A stretch of 64,000 bases of DNA. Origin: SIG701 sp045577175. GTDB lineage: Bacteria; Bacillota; Clostridia; Oscillospirales; CAG-272. Within the stretch, counting starts at the first letter, position 1. The number at the start of each line of letters is the position of its first letter. The notes under the pieces are model-generated. The model was not told where the DNA came from and made no database searches. It was given only the letters and a program-made list of their open reading frames with translations. This document shows positions 28,123-36,834 of the stretch, piece after piece. The translations under genes were made by a program, and so were the position numbers. The stretch is from the NCBI GenBank assembly GCA_045577175.1, contig JAZNHT010000054.1, forward strand, positions 16,366-80,365, written 5' to 3'.

Positions 28123-28830
28123 TTATTTTTCCGTAATCTCAAAAAGCAGTGCGGGCAATTCCCGTATATCCTTTATAATATACGAAACATCCCGTCCGCG
28201 TGTATCGCCGCTGCCCTTCTGATCGAGCCAAACGGCATCGATTCCCATACCGATCGCACCGTCGATGTCCGACGTCAGTGAATCGCCGACAATCAGATAC
28301 CGCGACGTATCTGTGTCACCGATATCCTCCAGAACATGATTGAAAAACACACGCGACGGCTTCTCAGCACCCATCTTTTCAGACACGTACATCTTTCGGA
28401 TATACGGCTCCAGTCCCGATCCGCCGATCCTCGACCGCTGGGCGGAATCCGTGCCGTTTGTGATGATATACAGCGGATATTTTTCGCTGAGTACACGGCA
28501 AACCTCCACCGCACCGTCAAGCACGAACCGCTGCTCGGAGAGCAAATCAAAATACAGTCTGCCGATCTCCTCTGCGCGTCCGTGATCCTCAAGCCCCATC
28601 TCAGCAAACAACAGTTCAAAGCGGAGAATCTTCAGCCTCTCGCGCGTTACTTCTTTTCGCTCCAATTTCCGCCAAAGCTCGTCATTGATCTCGTGATACC
28701 GCGCGTACGTATGCGCATCGGCATGAAGTCCCAACGCGGAGAAAGCGGCGTAAAATGCCGTCTCCTCCGCGCGGTTGAAATCAAGCAGCGTATTGTCGGC
28801 GTCGAGAAGCAGATAGCTGTACGCCTTCAT
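28123..28830 (-). CDS. YjjG family HAD nucleotidase
   Basis: A 235-residue haloacid-dehalogenase phosphatase of the YjjG subfamily, 5'-nucleotidases that remove non-canonical pyrimidine nucleotides. HAD motif I is DADNTLLDF (nucleophile Asp), motif II IITNGTD, motif III Lys in GAEKPS, motif IV GDSLTSDIDGA. A helical cap follows motif I. Its start overlaps the tyrS stop by one base (TAATG). Confidence 0.9.
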   Translation of the reverse strand: MKAYSYLLLDADNTLLDFNRAEETAFYAAFSALGLHADAHTYARYHEINDELWRKLERKEVTRERLKILRFELLFAEMGLEDHGRAEEIGRLYFDLLSEQRFVLDGAVEVCRVLSEKYPLYIITNGTDSAQRSRIGGSGLEPYIRKMYVSEKMGAEKPSRVFFNHVLEDIGDTDTSRYLIVGDSLTSDIDGAIGMGIDAVWLDQKGSGDTRGRDVSYIIKDIRELPALLFEITEK

Positions 28831-30074
28831 TATTTCAGAATAAAGCGGCGGAAGGTCTTCTTGCCCTTCTTCAGAATGATACCCTCGCCCTTCAGCTCCT
28901 CGGCGGTAAGAGCCGCATCAAAGCGCTCCACCTTCGCGTCTCCGACAAGGATACCGCCCTGCTGAATGAGGCGCTTCGCCTCACCCTTGGAGGGTGCCAT
29001 CGTACCGAGCACGAGAAGATCAGCTACCTGAATCTGACCGTCCTTAAGATCAGCCTCGGTGATCTCCGTCGTGGGCATATCGGCAGATGCACCGCCGCCG
29101 ACAAAGATCGCCTTTGCCGCGCTCTGCGCCTTCTCCGCCTCTTTCTCGCCGTGGACGAGCTTCGTCAGCTCATAGGCAAGGATTTCCTTTGCGGTGTTCA
29201 GCTGGCTGCCCTCCCACGTATCCATTTTGTCGATCTCCTCAAGCGGAAGGAACGTGAGCATACGGATGCACTTCAGAACGTCGGCGTCGTTGACGTTTCT
29301 CCAGTACTGATAGAAATCGTAAGGGGAGGTCTTGTTCGGATCAAGCCAAACGGCACCGGATGCGGTTTTACCCATCTTCTTGCCCTCGGAGTTGAGGAGC
29401 AGCGTGATCGTCATGGCGTGCGCATCCTTGCCGAGCTTACGGCGGATGAGTTCGGTACCGCCGAGCATATTCGACCACTGATCGTTACCGCCGAACTGGA
29501 AGTTACAGTCATACGTCTTGTACAGGTGATAGAAGTCGTAAGACTGCATAATCATGTAGTTAAACTCAAGGAAGGAGAGTCCTTTCTCCATTCTCTGCTT
29601 ATAGCACTCGGCACGGAGCATATTGTTTACGGAGAAGCATGCACCGACCTCGCGCAGAACGTCGATATAGTTGAGATCCATCAGCCAATCGGCGTTGTTG
29701 ACCATCATCGCCTTGCCTTCACCAAATTCAATGAAGCGCTCCATCTGCTTTTTGAAGCAGTCGCAGTTATGCTGGATCGTTTCCTTCGTCATCATGGAAC
29801 GCATATCCGTTCTGCCGGAGGGATCGCCGATCATGGCGGTACCGCCGCCGATCAGCGCGATCGGGCGGTTGCCTGCCATCTGGAGTCTCTTCATAAGGCA
29901 GAGTGCCATGAAGTGTCCGACGTGGAGAGAATCGGCAGTCGGATCGAATCCGATGTAGAACACTGCCTTTCCGTTGTTAATAAGCTCTTTGATTTCGTCC
30001 TCGTTTGTCATCTGCGCGATCAGTCCGCGCGCATTCAGTTCGTCAAAAATAGTCATGGAAATGTTTCGGCACAA
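28830..30074 (-). CDS. tyrS: Tyrosine--tRNA ligase
   Basis: Charges tRNA-Tyr. Class I synthetase, 414 residues from the TTG at 30074 or 408 from the internal ATG at 30056. HIGH motif HVGH (in DSLHVGHFMAL), tyrosine-binding GGNDQWSN, KMSKS variant KKMGKTASG, then a C-terminal S4 RNA-binding domain. I used the TTG because AAAGGAG lies 6 bases before it, while the ATG has no ribosome site. The family N-terminus MTIFDELNARGL begins at the ATG, so the choice is open. No T-box leader fits in the 23 bp upstream. Confidence 0.96.
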   Translation of the reverse strand: MCRNISMTIFDELNARGLIAQMTNEDEIKELINNGKAVFYIGFDPTADSLHVGHFMALCLMKRLQMAGNRPIALIGGGTAMIGDPSGRTDMRSMMTKETIQHNCDCFKKQMERFIEFGEGKAMMVNNADWLMDLNYIDVLREVGACFSVNNMLRAECYKQRMEKGLSFLEFNYMIMQSYDFYHLYKTYDCNFQFGGNDQWSNMLGGTELIRRKLGKDAHAMTITLLLNSEGKKMGKTASGAVWLDPNKTSPYDFYQYWRNVNDADVLKCIRMLTFLPLEEIDKMDTWEGSQLNTAKEILAYELTKLVHGEKEAEKAQSAAKAIFVGGGASADMPTTEITEADLKDGQIQVADLLVLGTMAPSKGEAKRLIQQGGILVGDAKVERFDAALTAEELKGEGIILKKGKKTFRRFILK

Positions 30075-30097
30075 GGCCGACTCCTTTATGAAAAATT

Positions 30098-31792
30098 TTA
30101 TTGTGTATTATTTTGTATCATTTCGCGAGCGGCATCCCTCTGCGTCTCCGTCACGGAAACGCCGCCGATGATTCTGGCAATTTCCGCCACTCTGCCGTCC
30201 GCATCCAGCGTTTCGACCGCGCTTTCGGCACGCCCGTCCGTCACCGTTTTCACGATGCGCAGATGCGTATCGGCCAAAGAGGCAATCTGCGGCGAATGCG
30301 TAACGCACAGAACCTGTACGGCTTCGGAAATCTCTTTGAGCTTCAATCCGATTTTCTCCGATGTACCGCCGGACACACCGGCATCGATTTCATCAAAGAT
30401 AACCGTCTGCGCACCGCTTTTGGAATTAAGAACACTTTGCAAAGCGAGCATAACGCGTGACATCTCACCGCCTGACGCAATTTTGCCGAGCGGCATAGGC
30501 GGCTCGCCGGGATTTGTCGCAATCAAAAACGTCACCTCATCCGAGCCGCTCGGTCCGAAGATTTCCTCTCCGCCCGTATCAAACAGACGGCGGACATCCG
30601 CGACAAAGCGCACCTTCGGCATATCGAGATACGCAAGCGTTTCGGAGATCAGCCTACCGATTGTCTCCGCGGCGGCGATCCGTTTTTCATGAATCCGCTG
30701 CGTAATGCCGGAAAGCGCGCGGCGCACGGAGCAAATTTCGCTTTCTATCTCTGCGATCTTCTCCTCGCCGCTTTCCATATCGGAAAGTTTGGCAGCAGTC
30801 TCCTTGCGGAACGCGAGAATATCGGTGATCGTCTCGCCGTATTTCCGTTTCAGCCGTTCAATCTGGCTCAGACGTGTCTCGATTGTGTTAAGCTGTGCCT
30901 CGGGATTTGTGATCTCCCCGTCGGCAAGCATGGCGTACACCGTTTCACCGATGTCCGCAATCTCGTATCGGTAGCTGTCGAGCCGAGCGGCAAGCGCCTC
31001 CGCCTCGGGCATCACATCCGCAAGCTGACGGAGTGCCTGTGCGGATTTCTGCAACAGAACGGCGGCGGATGCGCCCTTATCGTTCTGCGCGAGCGCATGA
31101 TAAACGAAGCCGGAATATTTCTGAATCCGTTCGATATTCTTGATCTTCGTCCGAAGCACGGTAAGTTTCTCGTCCTCATTCGGATCGGAGAGCTTGGCAC
31201 TGTCGATTTCCTTCAGCTGATACTTCAGAATATCGGTGAGCATATTCTTTTCGCGAAGCGAATCACGAAGCGCGTCAAGTGATGCGCGGAGCGATACAAA
31301 CCGACTGTAAACACCGCGGTATTCGGTGAGGATCGCTTCTGTATCGGCATACTCATCGAGCATTTGCAGATGAAACGAAGCATCCAGCAGATTGCGTGCC
31401 TCGCTTTGCGACTGAATACTCAGAAGCGACGGGGCGATCTCGCGAAGAAGAGAGATCGGAACCGTTCTGCCGCCGATTTTCACAGTGGAGCGACCGTCCG
31501 CGGTCAGCGTGCGGCGGATCTCGATATCGCCGTTTTCATCGGGCTGTACGCCTGCTTCTTTCATAAGAGGTGACGGATCGACACCCGAAAACACAGCAGA
31601 AACAAGTGCGGCGGATTCACCGCTTCGGATCATTTCTCGACCGGATTTTCCTCCCGAAACGAGAGACAGCGCATCGATCATCACCGATTTGCCCGCGCCG
31701 GTTTCGCCGGTGATAACGGTAAAGCCGCCGGAAAAATCGACGCTCATCCGCCGCGCAACGGCAATGTTTTCGATATATAAAGAGCTAAGCAT
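30098..31792 (-). CDS. recN: DNA repair protein RecN
   Basis: SMC-like ATPase recruited to double-strand breaks. 564 residues: Walker A GETGAGKS (about 29-36), long coiled-coil arms in the middle, the ABC-type signature LASGGEMSRVMLAL (shown here as IASGGEMSRVML), Walker B TVIFDEIDAGVSG and the late CVTHSPQIAS. Close spacing to argR (3 bp) is the usual argR-recN pairing of Firmicutes. Confidence 0.97.
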   Translation of the reverse strand: MLSSLYIENIAVARRMSVDFSGGFTVITGETGAGKSVMIDALSLVSGGKSGREMIRSGESAALVSAVFSGVDPSPLMKEAGVQPDENGDIEIRRTLTADGRSTVKIGGRTVPISLLREIAPSLLSIQSQSEARNLLDASFHLQMLDEYADTEAILTEYRGVYSRFVSLRASLDALRDSLREKNMLTDILKYQLKEIDSAKLSDPNEDEKLTVLRTKIKNIERIQKYSGFVYHALAQNDKGASAAVLLQKSAQALRQLADVMPEAEALAARLDSYRYEIADIGETVYAMLADGEITNPEAQLNTIETRLSQIERLKRKYGETITDILAFRKETAAKLSDMESGEEKIAEIESEICSVRRALSGITQRIHEKRIAAAETIGRLISETLAYLDMPKVRFVADVRRLFDTGGEEIFGPSGSDEVTFLIATNPGEPPMPLGKIASGGEMSRVMLALQSVLNSKSGAQTVIFDEIDAGVSGGTSEKIGLKLKEISEAVQVLCVTHSPQIASLADTHLRIVKTVTDGRAESAVETLDADGRVAEIARIIGGVSVTETQRDAAREMIQNNTQ

Positions 31793-31795
31793 AGC

Positions 31796-32248
31796 TTATT
31801 CGCCGGCGATCTTACGCAGACGCTTGCAGATGTTCGCGGCAGAATCCTCACTGTGCGCCACAAGAATGATTGTATCGTCGCCTGCCACACAGCCGAGAAT
31901 ATCCGGCTCGTGGAGCGAATCGATACCGGCGGCAACGGCATTTGCCATACCTGGATACGTTTTGATGACGATGTTATTAAGCGCGTATTCCACGCTCTTC
32001 ATAGATCCCGTCAGCGCCTTGCTGTACACGTAATGACCGTCATGCATACCGCTTTTCGGGGGGACGTACTTATACTCACCCGAATCGGACATGACTTTGG
32101 AGAGCTTCAGCTCGCGTATATCGCGTGATATGGTTGCCTGCGTTACTTCAAAGCCGGCATCGCGCAGTTTTGCAATCAGCTCCTCCTGCGTTTCAATGTC
32201 CTGCGTTGCGATGATCTCCATGATTTTGTTTTGTCTCTTGTTTTTCAT
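31796..32248 (-). CDS. argR: Arginine repressor ArgR
   Basis: Hexameric arginine-responsive regulator of arginine metabolism genes. 150 residues: an N-terminal winged helix (QEELIAKLRDAGFEVTQATISRD, shown in part; the ATISRDIRELKL recognition region is classic) and a C-terminal trimerisation/arginine-binding domain with CVAGDDTIILV. GCGGAGGCCAGG precedes the ATG at 32248. It sits between nadK and recN, as in Bacillus. Confidence 0.96.
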   Translation of the reverse strand: MKNKRQNKIMEIIATQDIETQEELIAKLRDAGFEVTQATISRDIRELKLSKVMSDSGEYKYVPPKSGMHDGHYVYSKALTGSMKSVEYALNNIVIKTYPGMANAVAAGIDSLHEPDILGCVAGDDTIILVAHSEDSAANICKRLRKIAGE

Positions 32249-32281
32249 CCTGGCCTCCGCATATATGTTCATTAAATTTAT

Positions 32282-33151
32282 CTACGTAAGTTTGCGTCTG
32301 AGGGCGCGCAGAAAGCCGCCGTTTTTGACGCGAATAAGGGACGTTTTCAACAAGGAGCGTTTGATGCGCACAACGTCTCCGTCCTGTAAGGTAACATAAT
32401 CCCGCCCGTCCACGGAAACGTAGACATCATTTCCGCGGCTCGTCATATTTTTCAGTTCCAAAACACTGTCACCGCCGAATATGACAGGATAACTGGTCAT
32501 CGTCTGCGGACAGATGGGTGTGACGCAGATGCAGTCAAGCACGGGATCGAGAATCGGACCGCCCGCCGAGCGGGAATACGCCGTGGAGCCTGTGGGCGTA
32601 GAGAGAATCATGCCGTCGGCAAAGCAGTTTTCGACCTGCTCCCCGTTGCACCACAGTTCAAAGGATAAAAGGCGCGTGATCGGACCGTTACTGAGCACAA
32701 CGTCATTGAGTGCCGGTGTTTGAAAACGGACGGAGGCATCCTCACGGATGATTTCGACATCCATCATGATGCGTTCCTCGACTGTATACGCACCTCGGAT
32801 CACCTGATCGATAAGTGCGAGCTCTTCGATTTCAATCTCGGCGAGGTAGCCGAGCCGACCGCAGTTGACAGCGGCAATCGGAACGCCGTATCCGAGTGAA
32901 CGGCGTGCTGCTTCAATAATCGATCCGTCTCCGCCGAGGACAAGGACAGCATCGGCACCGTCAAACATGGATGCATCCTCGGTGTAAAAAGTACAGTCGG
33001 CATCCGTCGGCAGGTGTTCTTTGCACACCGCATCGGCTCTGAGGCTGACACCGAGCGAACGCATACGCGAAATCAGTTTCCGGACAAGCGACGGATCGAT
33101 CGGCTTGCTTGTATTGGGAAGTAAGACGATATTTCGAAGTTGTTTGTTCAA
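32282..33151 (-). CDS. nadK: NAD(+)/NADH kinase
   Basis: Makes NADP(H). 289 residues: GGDGS motif (VLGGDGSIIEAAR), the NE/D motif (ALNDVVLSNG) and the conserved ILSTPTGSTAYSRSAGGPI loop. The start is a TTG that overlaps the tlyA stop (TTGA), so translation is coupled. Expected cluster tlyA-nadK-argR-recN. Confidence 0.95.
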   Translation of the reverse strand: MNKQLRNIVLLPNTSKPIDPSLVRKLISRMRSLGVSLRADAVCKEHLPTDADCTFYTEDASMFDGADAVLVLGGDGSIIEAARRSLGYGVPIAAVNCGRLGYLAEIEIEELALIDQVIRGAYTVEERIMMDVEIIREDASVRFQTPALNDVVLSNGPITRLLSFELWCNGEQVENCFADGMILSTPTGSTAYSRSAGGPILDPVLDCICVTPICPQTMTSYPVIFGGDSVLELKNMTSRGNDVYVSVDGRDYVTLQDGDVVRIKRSLLKTSLIRVKNGGFLRALRRKLT

Positions 33152-33933
33152 AGTTTCACCAACTCACATAACATATTTTCGAAATCTTCAGGCACTGCCG
33201 CTTCATCGGAACGGCGGCAAGCGATTAAAAATTCGCGGTTGCCGTCTCCACCGAGGATTGGAGAATCGGTCATTGCAAAAAGCTGTAATCCGCATGAGGC
33301 GGCACAGTGAACCACCTTTCGCACTGCTTCTCTGTGCAGTTTGGGATCGCGGATGATTCCCTTTTGATCCGTAGCTCCGATACCGCATTCAAACTGCGGC
33401 TTGACCAAGCCCACGTATATACCGCCCGGCAACAAAACGGATGCCGCATTCGGAAGCACATGGCAGGCGGAGATAAACGAAAGATCCATTACTGCAATAT
33501 TGCAGAGAGCACCGAGCGTTGCGGGTGAAAGGGTGCGCGCGTTAAAGCGCTCGATATTTGTCACACGGCTGTCGGCGAGCAGCTCTTTGGCAAGCTGTCC
33601 CGTGCCGGAATCGACACAAAAGATGTGTTTGGCACCGCGGCGGAGGAGGCAGTCCGTGAAGCCGCCGGTCGAAGCACCGATGTCCACAGCGGTCATGCCC
33701 GTGACATCGATCCCAAACGCGGTGAGTGCCGCTTCGAGCTTGACGCCGCCGCGTCCGACAAACGGATACGGCTCGCCGGTGACGGTAATCCGATCGGTAT
33801 CCGCTTCTACGGGGAGAGACGGTTTATCCGCCGTCTTCCCGTTCACGGAAACGAAACCGCCGTCAATCAATTTTTGCGCATGGGTACGACTTCTGGCGAG
33901 TCCGCTTTGCGCAAGATATGCATCCAGTCTCAT
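33148..33933 (-). CDS. tlyA: TlyA family rRNA methyltransferase
   Basis: A 261-residue protein with an N-terminal S4 RNA-binding domain (MRLDAYLAQSGLARSRTHAQ) and an FtsJ-like methyltransferase domain (VDIGASTGGFTDCLLRRGA, MDLSFIS, GLVKPQFECG). TlyA proteins 2'-O-methylate 16S and/or 23S rRNA; older records call them hemolysin A. The start is ATG; the gene is 3 bp past the PAP2-like gene. Confidence 0.94.
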   Translation of the reverse strand: MRLDAYLAQSGLARSRTHAQKLIDGGFVSVNGKTADKPSLPVEADTDRITVTGEPYPFVGRGGVKLEAALTAFGIDVTGMTAVDIGASTGGFTDCLLRRGAKHIFCVDSGTGQLAKELLADSRVTNIERFNARTLSPATLGALCNIAVMDLSFISACHVLPNAASVLLPGGIYVGLVKPQFECGIGATDQKGIIRDPKLHREAVRKVVHCAASCGLQLFAMTDSPILGGDGNREFLIACRRSDEAAVPEDFENMLCELVKL

Positions 33934-33936
33934 CGC

Positions 33937-34389
33937 TTATGAAAACGGTACCATAAACGGCACGGCTATGCCGAGAATCGCGCCCATAACGACCTGAAGC
34001 GGTGTGTGTCCGATCAGCTCCTTGAGTCCTTCCTCCGTCCGTTTTTGATCGCCTGAGGTGAGATCCTGCAAAAGTTTATTGAGAACTTTTGCATGTTCAC
34101 CGGCCTGACGGCGAACACCTGCGGCATCGTACATAACGACAGAGGCAAGAACAAACGTAATCGCAAACACATAGGAGCCGACACCGTAAAGCCGTGCAGA
34201 GGAAATACAAAGCGCGGCAACGGTCGATGAATGGGAGGACGGCATACCGCCCGATGCAAACACAAGCGCCAAATCCAGTTTTCGCTCACGGATAAGAGTA
34301 ATCAGAATTTTGATTATCTGAGCCGCAAAATAAGAGATAACGCTGCAAACGAGCATATAATTCCCGATAAGTTCTTGAAAAAAGCCCAT
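33937..34389 (-). CDS. Divergent PAP2 family membrane protein
   Basis: A 150-residue integral membrane protein of the divergent PAP2 (YuiD-like) family, distant relatives of lipid phosphate phosphatases. Motifs: GGMPSSHSSTVAALC near residue 48 and AAGVRRQAGEHAKVLN around 95, with C-terminal LIGHTPLQVVMGAILG. The phosphatase residues are only partly kept, so activity is uncertain. It lies between ispA and tlyA; a link to undecaprenyl/isoprenoid phosphate metabolism is plausible from the neighbour but unproven. Confidence 0.88.
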   Translation of the reverse strand: MGFFQELIGNYMLVCSVISYFAAQIIKILITLIRERKLDLALVFASGGMPSSHSSTVAALCISSARLYGVGSYVFAITFVLASVVMYDAAGVRRQAGEHAKVLNKLLQDLTSGDQKRTEEGLKELIGHTPLQVVMGAILGIAVPFMVPFS

Positions 34390-34428
34390 GTCGCGCCTCC
34401 TTTCCGAAAATTCGTACTGATAAGCTAA

Positions 34429-35319
34429 TCAGTTTTTGCGGGTCAAAAGATACTCTGCAAGATCGGTAAGCATTTCGCTTCCGGCATATACGGAAACAGC
34501 ATCAATCGCGTCTGCGGTGCAATCGTTTGCGAGCTTCTCCGCCTCCTCGATCGTGCGGAAGGAAAGGATCGTCTTTTTGCCGTTCTTGGCATCACTGCCG
34601 ACCGGCTTTCCGAGCGTTGCCGTATCACTGCGGACATCCAAAAGATCGTCCACGATCTGAAACGCAAAGCCGATCCCCTCGGCATATCGCGCAATGCGCG
34701 CTTCATCCTCAGGGTTCGGCGTGTCGCAAGCGGCATAGTAACCGAGCAGACAAGCCGTGCGGATCAGCGCACCCGTTTTCATGCTCTGAAGACGCACAAG
34801 CGCGTCATAGGAAGCACATTCATCGGAAAGATCGTAATACTGACCGCCTGTCATACCGAGCGCACCTGCACCGTTTGCAAGCGTTCGTGCCGCGAGGACA
34901 CGGGATCGGTCTCTGACGTGCGGATTTAGAAGTGCCACTTCAAACGCCTGCGTAAGAAGCGTATCTCCGCAAAGAAGCGCGTTTGCTTCCCCGTACGCGC
35001 GGTGGCAGGACGGCTTTCCGCGGCGCATGTCATCGTTGTCCATGCACGGCATATCGTCATGGACGAGAGAATACGCATGTACCATCTCGATTGCAGAGGC
35101 ATACGGAAGTGCCGCTTCGTGTGCACCGCCGAACAGACGGCAGAACTCAATTGCCAAAAAAGCACGGATACGCTTGCCGCCGCCGAGGACTGCATACCGC
35201 ATAGATTCGGCGAGAACGGTATCCCCCGAATAGGTCTCGGAGAGCCACGTCTCCAATGCGCTCTCCGTGAGTGCTGCATTGTCGACAAGTCTATCTTTCA
35301 AAGCGATTATATCGTACAT
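34429..35319 (-). CDS. ispA: Polyprenyl (farnesyl/geranylgeranyl) diphosphate synthase
   Basis: Chain-elongating trans-prenyltransferase that makes C15-C20 isoprenoid diphosphates for undecaprenyl phosphate and quinone-type products. 296 residues; the first Asp-rich motif DDMPCMDNDDMRRG includes the extra residues typical of bacterial FPP synthases. The second motif is QIVDDLLDVRSD. GGGKRIRAFL binds the allylic substrate. It follows xseB by 2 bp, the widespread xseA-xseB-ispA order. Confidence 0.95.
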   Translation of the reverse strand: MYDIIALKDRLVDNAALTESALETWLSETYSGDTVLAESMRYAVLGGGKRIRAFLAIEFCRLFGGAHEAALPYASAIEMVHAYSLVHDDMPCMDNDDMRRGKPSCHRAYGEANALLCGDTLLTQAFEVALLNPHVRDRSRVLAARTLANGAGALGMTGGQYYDLSDECASYDALVRLQSMKTGALIRTACLLGYYAACDTPNPEDEARIARYAEGIGFAFQIVDDLLDVRSDTATLGKPVGSDAKNGKKTILSFRTIEEAEKLANDCTADAIDAVSVYAGSEMLTDLAEYLLTRKN

Positions 35320-35321
35320 AC

Positions 35322-35567
35322 TCAGTTGCCCTCCTGCATCGGCGGCATATTTTCCTCGTACATCGAACCGTCCTCACCGACAGTGAGAATTTTGACACGC
35401 TGCTGGGCGTTATCGAGACGCGTATTGCAGAGGCGCACAAGGGCAACGCCCTCCTCATACAAAGAGAGGGACACGTCAAGCGGCGCGTTTCCGCTTTCAA
35501 GAAGATGCACAATCTCCTCCAGCCGTGCAATCGCGGCTTCAAACGTCATATTTTCATCAAGCTGCAT
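35322..35567 (-). CDS. xseB: Exodeoxyribonuclease VII small subunit
   Basis: An 81-residue helical subunit of exonuclease VII, which degrades single-stranded DNA. Family pattern: MTFEAAIARLEEIVHLLESG, APLDVSLSLYEEGVAL, CNTRLDNAQQRV. It sits directly after xseA (3 bp) and before ispA. Confidence 0.95.
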   Translation of the reverse strand: MQLDENMTFEAAIARLEEIVHLLESGNAPLDVSLSLYEEGVALVRLCNTRLDNAQQRVKILTVGEDGSMYEENMPPMQEGN

Positions 35568-35570
35568 GAT

Positions 35571-36833
35571 TTACTCCTTGTTTTTCAGGATGTCCCCCGG
35601 GCGTACCGACTGAATTTCCGCCGAAGCATCGCCGTCTGCGACACGGAACGTAACCGTATCACCCACACTGAGCTGGGCGGTACTCTTTATGATTTCGCCG
35701 CCCGTGCCGTACACGGCGGAAAAGCCGCGGGACAGAACGGAAAGCGGATTGAGTGCGTTCAGCTTTCCGACTGCCGTACCGAGCCTTGCCGCACGAAGCG
35801 CAAGCGACGTGCTCTCCGCACGGGTGAGCCGCTCCGCCATGGAAACGACAGTCATACGTTTATCGTCGATGAAATTCATCGGGCTTTTCAGCGCACGGGA
35901 AGATGCAAGACGCGAAAGATACTCACGGCGGCGCGCAATCACCTGCGAAAGAACCGCGTTTTCACGGGAGATGATGTTGTTGATCTTTCTTTTCAGCTCC
36001 GCCGTTTCCGGAAGCGCGATCTCAGCCGCCGCAGAAGGGGTAGGCGCACGGAGATCCGCGGCAAAATCACAGATCGTGAAATCCGTTTCATGCCCAACGG
36101 CAGATATGACGGGAATACGGGATGCCGCTACGGTGCGCGCGAGCGTTTCATCGTTAAACGCCCACAGATCCTCAAACGAACCGCCGCCTCGACCGATTAT
36201 GATGACATCGGCACCGTTCGTTTCGTTGAAATAGCGCACGCCCGAGATAAGCTGTGCGGGCGCGTCCGGTCCCTGCACGAGGGACGGATACAGGATAAGT
36301 TTAGCATACGGGAAGCGGCGTCCGGCAACGTGGATCATATCCCTGACGGCGGCACCGGTTGCCGAAGTAATGATACCGACACGCGTGGGGATTTTCGACA
36401 ATTTTTTCTTGCGCGCAGGATCAAACAGCCCCTCCGCCTCAAGTTTTCGCTTCAGCTGTTCATATGCAATATAGAGAGTCCCCACGCCGTCCGGCTCAAG
36501 TGAATCCGCGTACAGCTGATACTGTCCGTCACGGACGAACGCGGAAACGCGCCCGTGGGCAATCACCTTCATACCGTCCTCCGGCATGAAGCGGAGCTTG
36601 GACGCACTGGAGCGGAACATCACACTGCGGACGAGGCTTCCGTCATCCTTCAGCGTAAAATAAAAGTGTCCTGTGCCGTAATGATTTTTGAAGTTGGAAA
36701 TTTCGCCTTTTACATATACATCGGAAAGCGGCGAGGTGCGATCAATAAGACCTTTGACAAATTCATTCAACTCGGTGACGGTAATCGCCGCCGAAAAACG
36801 ACCGACTTCGTTGACGGTCGGCTTTTCCCCCAT
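35571..36833 (-). CDS. xseA: Exodeoxyribonuclease VII large subunit
   Basis: Catalytic subunit of exonuclease VII, 420 residues. N-terminal OB-fold (VYVKGEISNFKNHYGTGHFY), catalytic domain with GIITSATGAAVRDM, the GRGGGSFEDLWAFNDE box and ISAVGHETDFTICDFAAD, then long coiled-coil helices. GGAGGTGTAAT before the ATG at 36833 sets the start; longer in-frame starts upstream overlap the previous gene and are rejected. Confidence 0.96.
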   Translation of the reverse strand: MGEKPTVNEVGRFSAAITVTELNEFVKGLIDRTSPLSDVYVKGEISNFKNHYGTGHFYFTLKDDGSLVRSVMFRSSASKLRFMPEDGMKVIAHGRVSAFVRDGQYQLYADSLEPDGVGTLYIAYEQLKRKLEAEGLFDPARKKKLSKIPTRVGIITSATGAAVRDMIHVAGRRFPYAKLILYPSLVQGPDAPAQLISGVRYFNETNGADVIIIGRGGGSFEDLWAFNDETLARTVAASRIPVISAVGHETDFTICDFAADLRAPTPSAAAEIALPETAELKRKINNIISRENAVLSQVIARRREYLSRLASSRALKSPMNFIDDKRMTVVSMAERLTRAESTSLALRAARLGTAVGKLNALNPLSVLSRGFSAVYGTGGEIIKSTAQLSVGDTVTFRVADGDASAEIQSVRPGDILKNKE

Positions 36834-36834
36834 A

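Noticed and set aside
30075..30097. T-box leader before tyrS
   Set aside because: Only 23 bp separate it from recN, too short for a T-box.
29151..30692. Plus-strand open frame of 513 codons opposite tyrS and recN
   Set aside because: It runs antisense to two clear housekeeping genes, crosses the gap between them and matches no family.
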